A stretch of 8,433 nucleotides of DNA from Anaerolineae bacterium. GTDB lineage: Bacteria; Chloroflexota; Anaerolineae; SpSt-600. Below are positions 6,775-8,433 of the stretch, piece by piece. The stretch's first letter is position 1. Every line of letters begins with the position of its first letter. A model generated the notes under the pieces. It was given only the letters and a program-made list of their open reading frames with translations. It did not search any database and was not told where the DNA came from. The stretch spans positions 1-8,433 of the forward strand of contig JAPWUT010000066.1 in the NCBI GenBank assembly GCA_028275425.1, given 5' to 3'. Both the position numbers and the translations under genes were made by a program.

Positions 6775-6791
6775 TAAAAGGAGTGGAGCCT

Positions 6792-7568
6792 ATGAGGGTG
6801 ATTGTCCCTATCAAGCAGATAAGAGACCCCAGAGGGGTAAAAGCAGACCCGAGGCGGCAGCAAGTAACACTTGAGGAAGCTGAACTTGTCATAAATCCAA
6901 CTGACCGGAACGCCTTAGAAGAGGCCCTCGTCCTCAAAGACAAGCTTGGGGCAAAGGTTACAGTCATCTCCATAGGAGGCCCGGAGGTGGAAGACTCCAT
7001 AAGGGAAGCCTGGGCCTGCGGTGCCGACGAGGGCATCCTACTTTCGGACGAACTTCTGGCCAAGGCCGATTTCCGCGGGGCAGCCTTAGCTTTGGCCAAA
7101 GCGATTCAAAAACTCGGGGATTTTGACCTCATAATCGCCGGCGCTATGGCTGCCGACACCTGCCAGGGGCAACTGGGGCCGAGGCTTGCTGCCGCTTTAG
7201 ATATACCATGCGTGAACGATGTCTACCGCATCCTGGAAGTTTCGGGAGGGAAGGCGAGGGTGATAAGGGGCTGGGATGAGAAATTCCTGGAAGTAGAGGT
7301 TGAGCTTCCGGCCGTCCTGTGCATTGCCCCTGGAGCCAATGTTCCTCGTCTCCCTCATGGTGCCCGCATCATGAACTCCTACCAGTGGGAAATGCCGGTA
7401 TGGAAAGCCTCGGACCTTGGCCTGAGCGAAGAGGACCTGAGGCCAGGAGTGGAAGAACGCGGGCTCTCCTTCCCTCCGGAGAGAGTGAGGGGCCGAGTGA
7501 GCCGTGGCAGTCCTGAAGACTTAGCCAGGGAACTTGTCAGCTTCTTGAGGGAAAGGCACCTTATCTAA
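6792..7568 (+). CDS. etfB: Electron transfer flavoprotein beta subunit
   Basis: A 258-aa EtfB, normal length, which with EtfA forms the soluble carrier that takes electrons from acyl-CoA dehydrogenases. It opens with MRVIVPIKQI and has INPTDRNALEEAL (34-46), both typical. The nucleotide loop reads ADTCQGQLGP (121-130). It differs from the AIDDDCNQTGQ loop of human ETF and from the DGDTAQVGP type of known bifurcating proteins, so its cofactor (AMP or second FAD) is uncertain. The region corresponding to the human recognition loop (about 184-203) keeps PR and IM but lacks the following lysine-rich stretch. ATG 6792 is chosen because SD AAGGAG (6778-6783) lies 8 nt upstream; the in-frame GTG at 6783 falls in that SD. 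The gene starts 14 nt after the dehydrogenase stop. Confidence 0.93.
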   Translation: MRVIVPIKQIRDPRGVKADPRRQQVTLEEAELVINPTDRNALEEALVLKDKLGAKVTVISIGGPEVEDSIREAWACGADEGILLSDELLAKADFRGAALALAKAIQKLGDFDLIIAGAMAADTCQGQLGPRLAAALDIPCVNDVYRILEVSGGKARVIRGWDEKFLEVEVELPAVLCIAPGANVPRLPHGARIMNSYQWEMPVWKASDLGLSEEDLRPGVEERGLSFPPERVRGRVSRGSPEDLARELVSFLRERHLI

Positions 7569-7581
7569 AGGGGCGCCCTTT
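7567..7581 (+). repeat. Short hairpin just after etfB
   Basis: AAAGGG (7567-7572) and CCCTTT (7576-7581) form a 6-bp stem around GCG, starting within the etfB stop codon. Without a following U-tract it is not a clear terminator. A 3-nt loop and a short stem make it a modest structure; it may be incidental. Confidence 0.4.
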
Positions 7582-7585
7582 CCCA

Positions 7586-7615
7586 GGCTCAAAGGACAGA
7601 AAGGAGGTTTGAGCC
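7586..7615 (+). promoter_or_regulatory. Inverted repeat enclosing the etfA ribosome binding site
   Basis: GGCTCAAA (7586-7593) and TTTGAGCC (7608-7615) are perfectly complementary, and the 14-nt loop between them contains the SD AAGGAGG (7601-7607). The right arm ends at the base before the etfA ATG. Folding would put the SD in a loop and the start codon against the stem base, which could tune etfA translation relative to etfB. The fold is visible in sequence; a regulatory effect is inference. Confidence 0.6.
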
Positions 7616-8433
7616 ATGGAATATTTTGAAATCATGATGGGCGAAGCCTTAGAGGAAACCGCTTACCGGGACATCCTTGTAGTGGCCTGGTTGGAAAAGG
7701 GCGAACCTGTTCCCGCTACTTTGGAAGCCCTGGGCAAAGCGCGTGAGCTTGCCGATTCCCTCGGTGCTTACGTCAAGGCCGTGACCTTCGCCGCTGGAGA
7801 AGAGGAAGCGCGCAAACTCACAGGCTACGGTGCCGACTATGTGTACATCCTGCAAGGCCCTGCCCTTTCTCAATATGACCTGGAAATTTACGCCAAAGCC
7901 CTGGGTGAATTCATCCAAGAGCACAAACCGGAGATAGTTCTTTTCCCGGCGATTGCTCCGGCGAGGGAACTGGCGCCGTACCTTGCCCAAAAGCTTGGTG
8001 CGGGCCTTATAGCCAATTGCACCGAAATCTCTCTGGACGAAGCCACCCGCACCGTCATAGGTGCTCATCCGATGTATGGGGGTGAATACTTCCGGCTCTT
8101 AGCCAATCCAGGCCTCAAGCCCCAGATAGTCACCCTCCTTCCTGGCTACTTCCGTCCTGCTTATTACGATGCCTACCGCACTGGGGAAGTTCAGACCATC
8201 TCGGTGGAACCGGTGCCTTCAAGGGTGAAGACCAAGGGGCCTGTGGACTTCACCGTCCCCAAAGGCTTAGACAAAGCCAAGGTAGTAGTTTCGGTTGGGC
8301 GTGGGGTTAAGGGCCAGGAAGAGATGGAACTGGTCAAGAAACTGGCGCAAGCCTTAAATGCCGAGCTTGCCGGCTCCCGAGGGGCTGTAGACGAAGGCCT
8401 GATAGGGCCTGATAGGCAAGTTGGCATGTCGGG
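7616..8433 (+). CDS. etfA: Electron transfer flavoprotein alpha subunit (3' end outside window)
   Basis: The frame is open from ATG 7616 to the window edge, giving 272 codons; family members have about 310-330, so roughly 50 residues are missing. The N-terminal domain (about 18-190) begins with RDILVVAWLEKGEPVPATLEALGKA split across 18-42, the usual EtfA opening, here after an extra acidic stretch of about 17 residues. The FAD domain starts near 223 with VVVSVGRG, followed by AGSRGAVDEG, where Arg255 matches the conserved flavin-contacting arginine. It then has RQVGMSG at the edge, where many homologues have RQVGQTG. It pairs with EtfB to carry FAD and pass electrons on to a quinone oxidoreductase or another acceptor not in the window. 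SD AAGGAGG (7601-7607) is 8 nt from ATG. Confidence 0.93.
   Translation, partial: MEYFEIMMGEALEETAYRDILVVAWLEKGEPVPATLEALGKARELADSLGAYVKAVTFAAGEEEARKLTGYGADYVYILQGPALSQYDLEIYAKALGEFIQEHKPEIVLFPAIAPARELAPYLAQKLGAGLIANCTEISLDEATRTVIGAHPMYGGEYFRLLANPGLKPQIVTLLPGYFRPAYYDAYRTGEVQTISVEPVPSRVKTKGPVDFTVPKGLDKAKVVVSVGRGVKGQEEMELVKKLAQALNAELAGSRGAVDEGLIGPDRQVGMS

Noticed and set aside
6783..6791. GTG start for etfB
   Set aside because: It sits within the SD itself; MRVIVPIKQ at 6792 is the usual family N-terminus.
1..8433. CRISPR array, transposon, tRNA/rRNA or phage elements
   Set aside because: No direct-repeat array, transposase, terminal repeats or RNA gene signatures are visible; the window is filled by metabolic genes.

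Overview
The window is one bacterial fatty-acid (acyl-CoA) beta-oxidation operon, with every gene on the + strand. The order is: TetR-family repressor, thiolase, a small protein of unknown function, 3-hydroxyacyl-CoA dehydrogenase, enoyl-CoA hydratase, two tandem acyl-CoA dehydrogenases, EtfB, and EtfA (cut by the right edge). The DNA is moderately GC-rich, with strong Shine-Dalgarno sites and a near-consensus sigma70 promoter, so the host is a bacterium. Frequent AGG (Arg) and ATA (Ile) codons despite the GC content suggest a thermophile, possibly Chloroflexota or a related lineage. That placement is inference and weak; no marker gene is present.

Left end (1-125): a 12-bp palindrome, a TTGACA/17 bp/TATACT promoter with an extended -10, and an operator with four alternating TGAC/GTCA half-sites that start exactly every 9 bp and overlap the -10 and the expected transcription start. 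The repressor gene follows directly and overlaps the thiolase start by 4 nt, so the whole set is probably autoregulated from this promoter, presumably in response to an acyl-CoA.

Middle (776-4350): thiolase, an 81-aa cysteine-free protein, a stand-alone 407-aa hydroxyacyl-CoA dehydrogenase with two C-terminal domains (the architecture of the FadB/FadJ dehydrogenase half, without the hydratase), and a discrete crotonase-type hydratase. The hydratase gene sits between two 83-nt gaps, each holding a 12-bp-stem inverted repeat without a U-tract.

Right part (4434-8433): two acyl-CoA dehydrogenases with intact catalytic Glu, then the electron-transfer flavoprotein genes that would take their electrons. 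The SD of etfA lies in the loop of a perfect 8-bp inverted repeat ending at the start codon.

Together the enzymes cover all four steps of the beta-oxidation spiral: dehydrogenation (with ETF as acceptor), hydration, NAD-linked oxidation and thiolysis. No acyl-CoA synthetase, transporter or ETF:quinone oxidoreductase lies inside the window. Most of the window is ordinary metabolism. The points that deserve attention are the small unknown protein, the operator geometry, the intra-operon hairpins, and a divergent EtfB.
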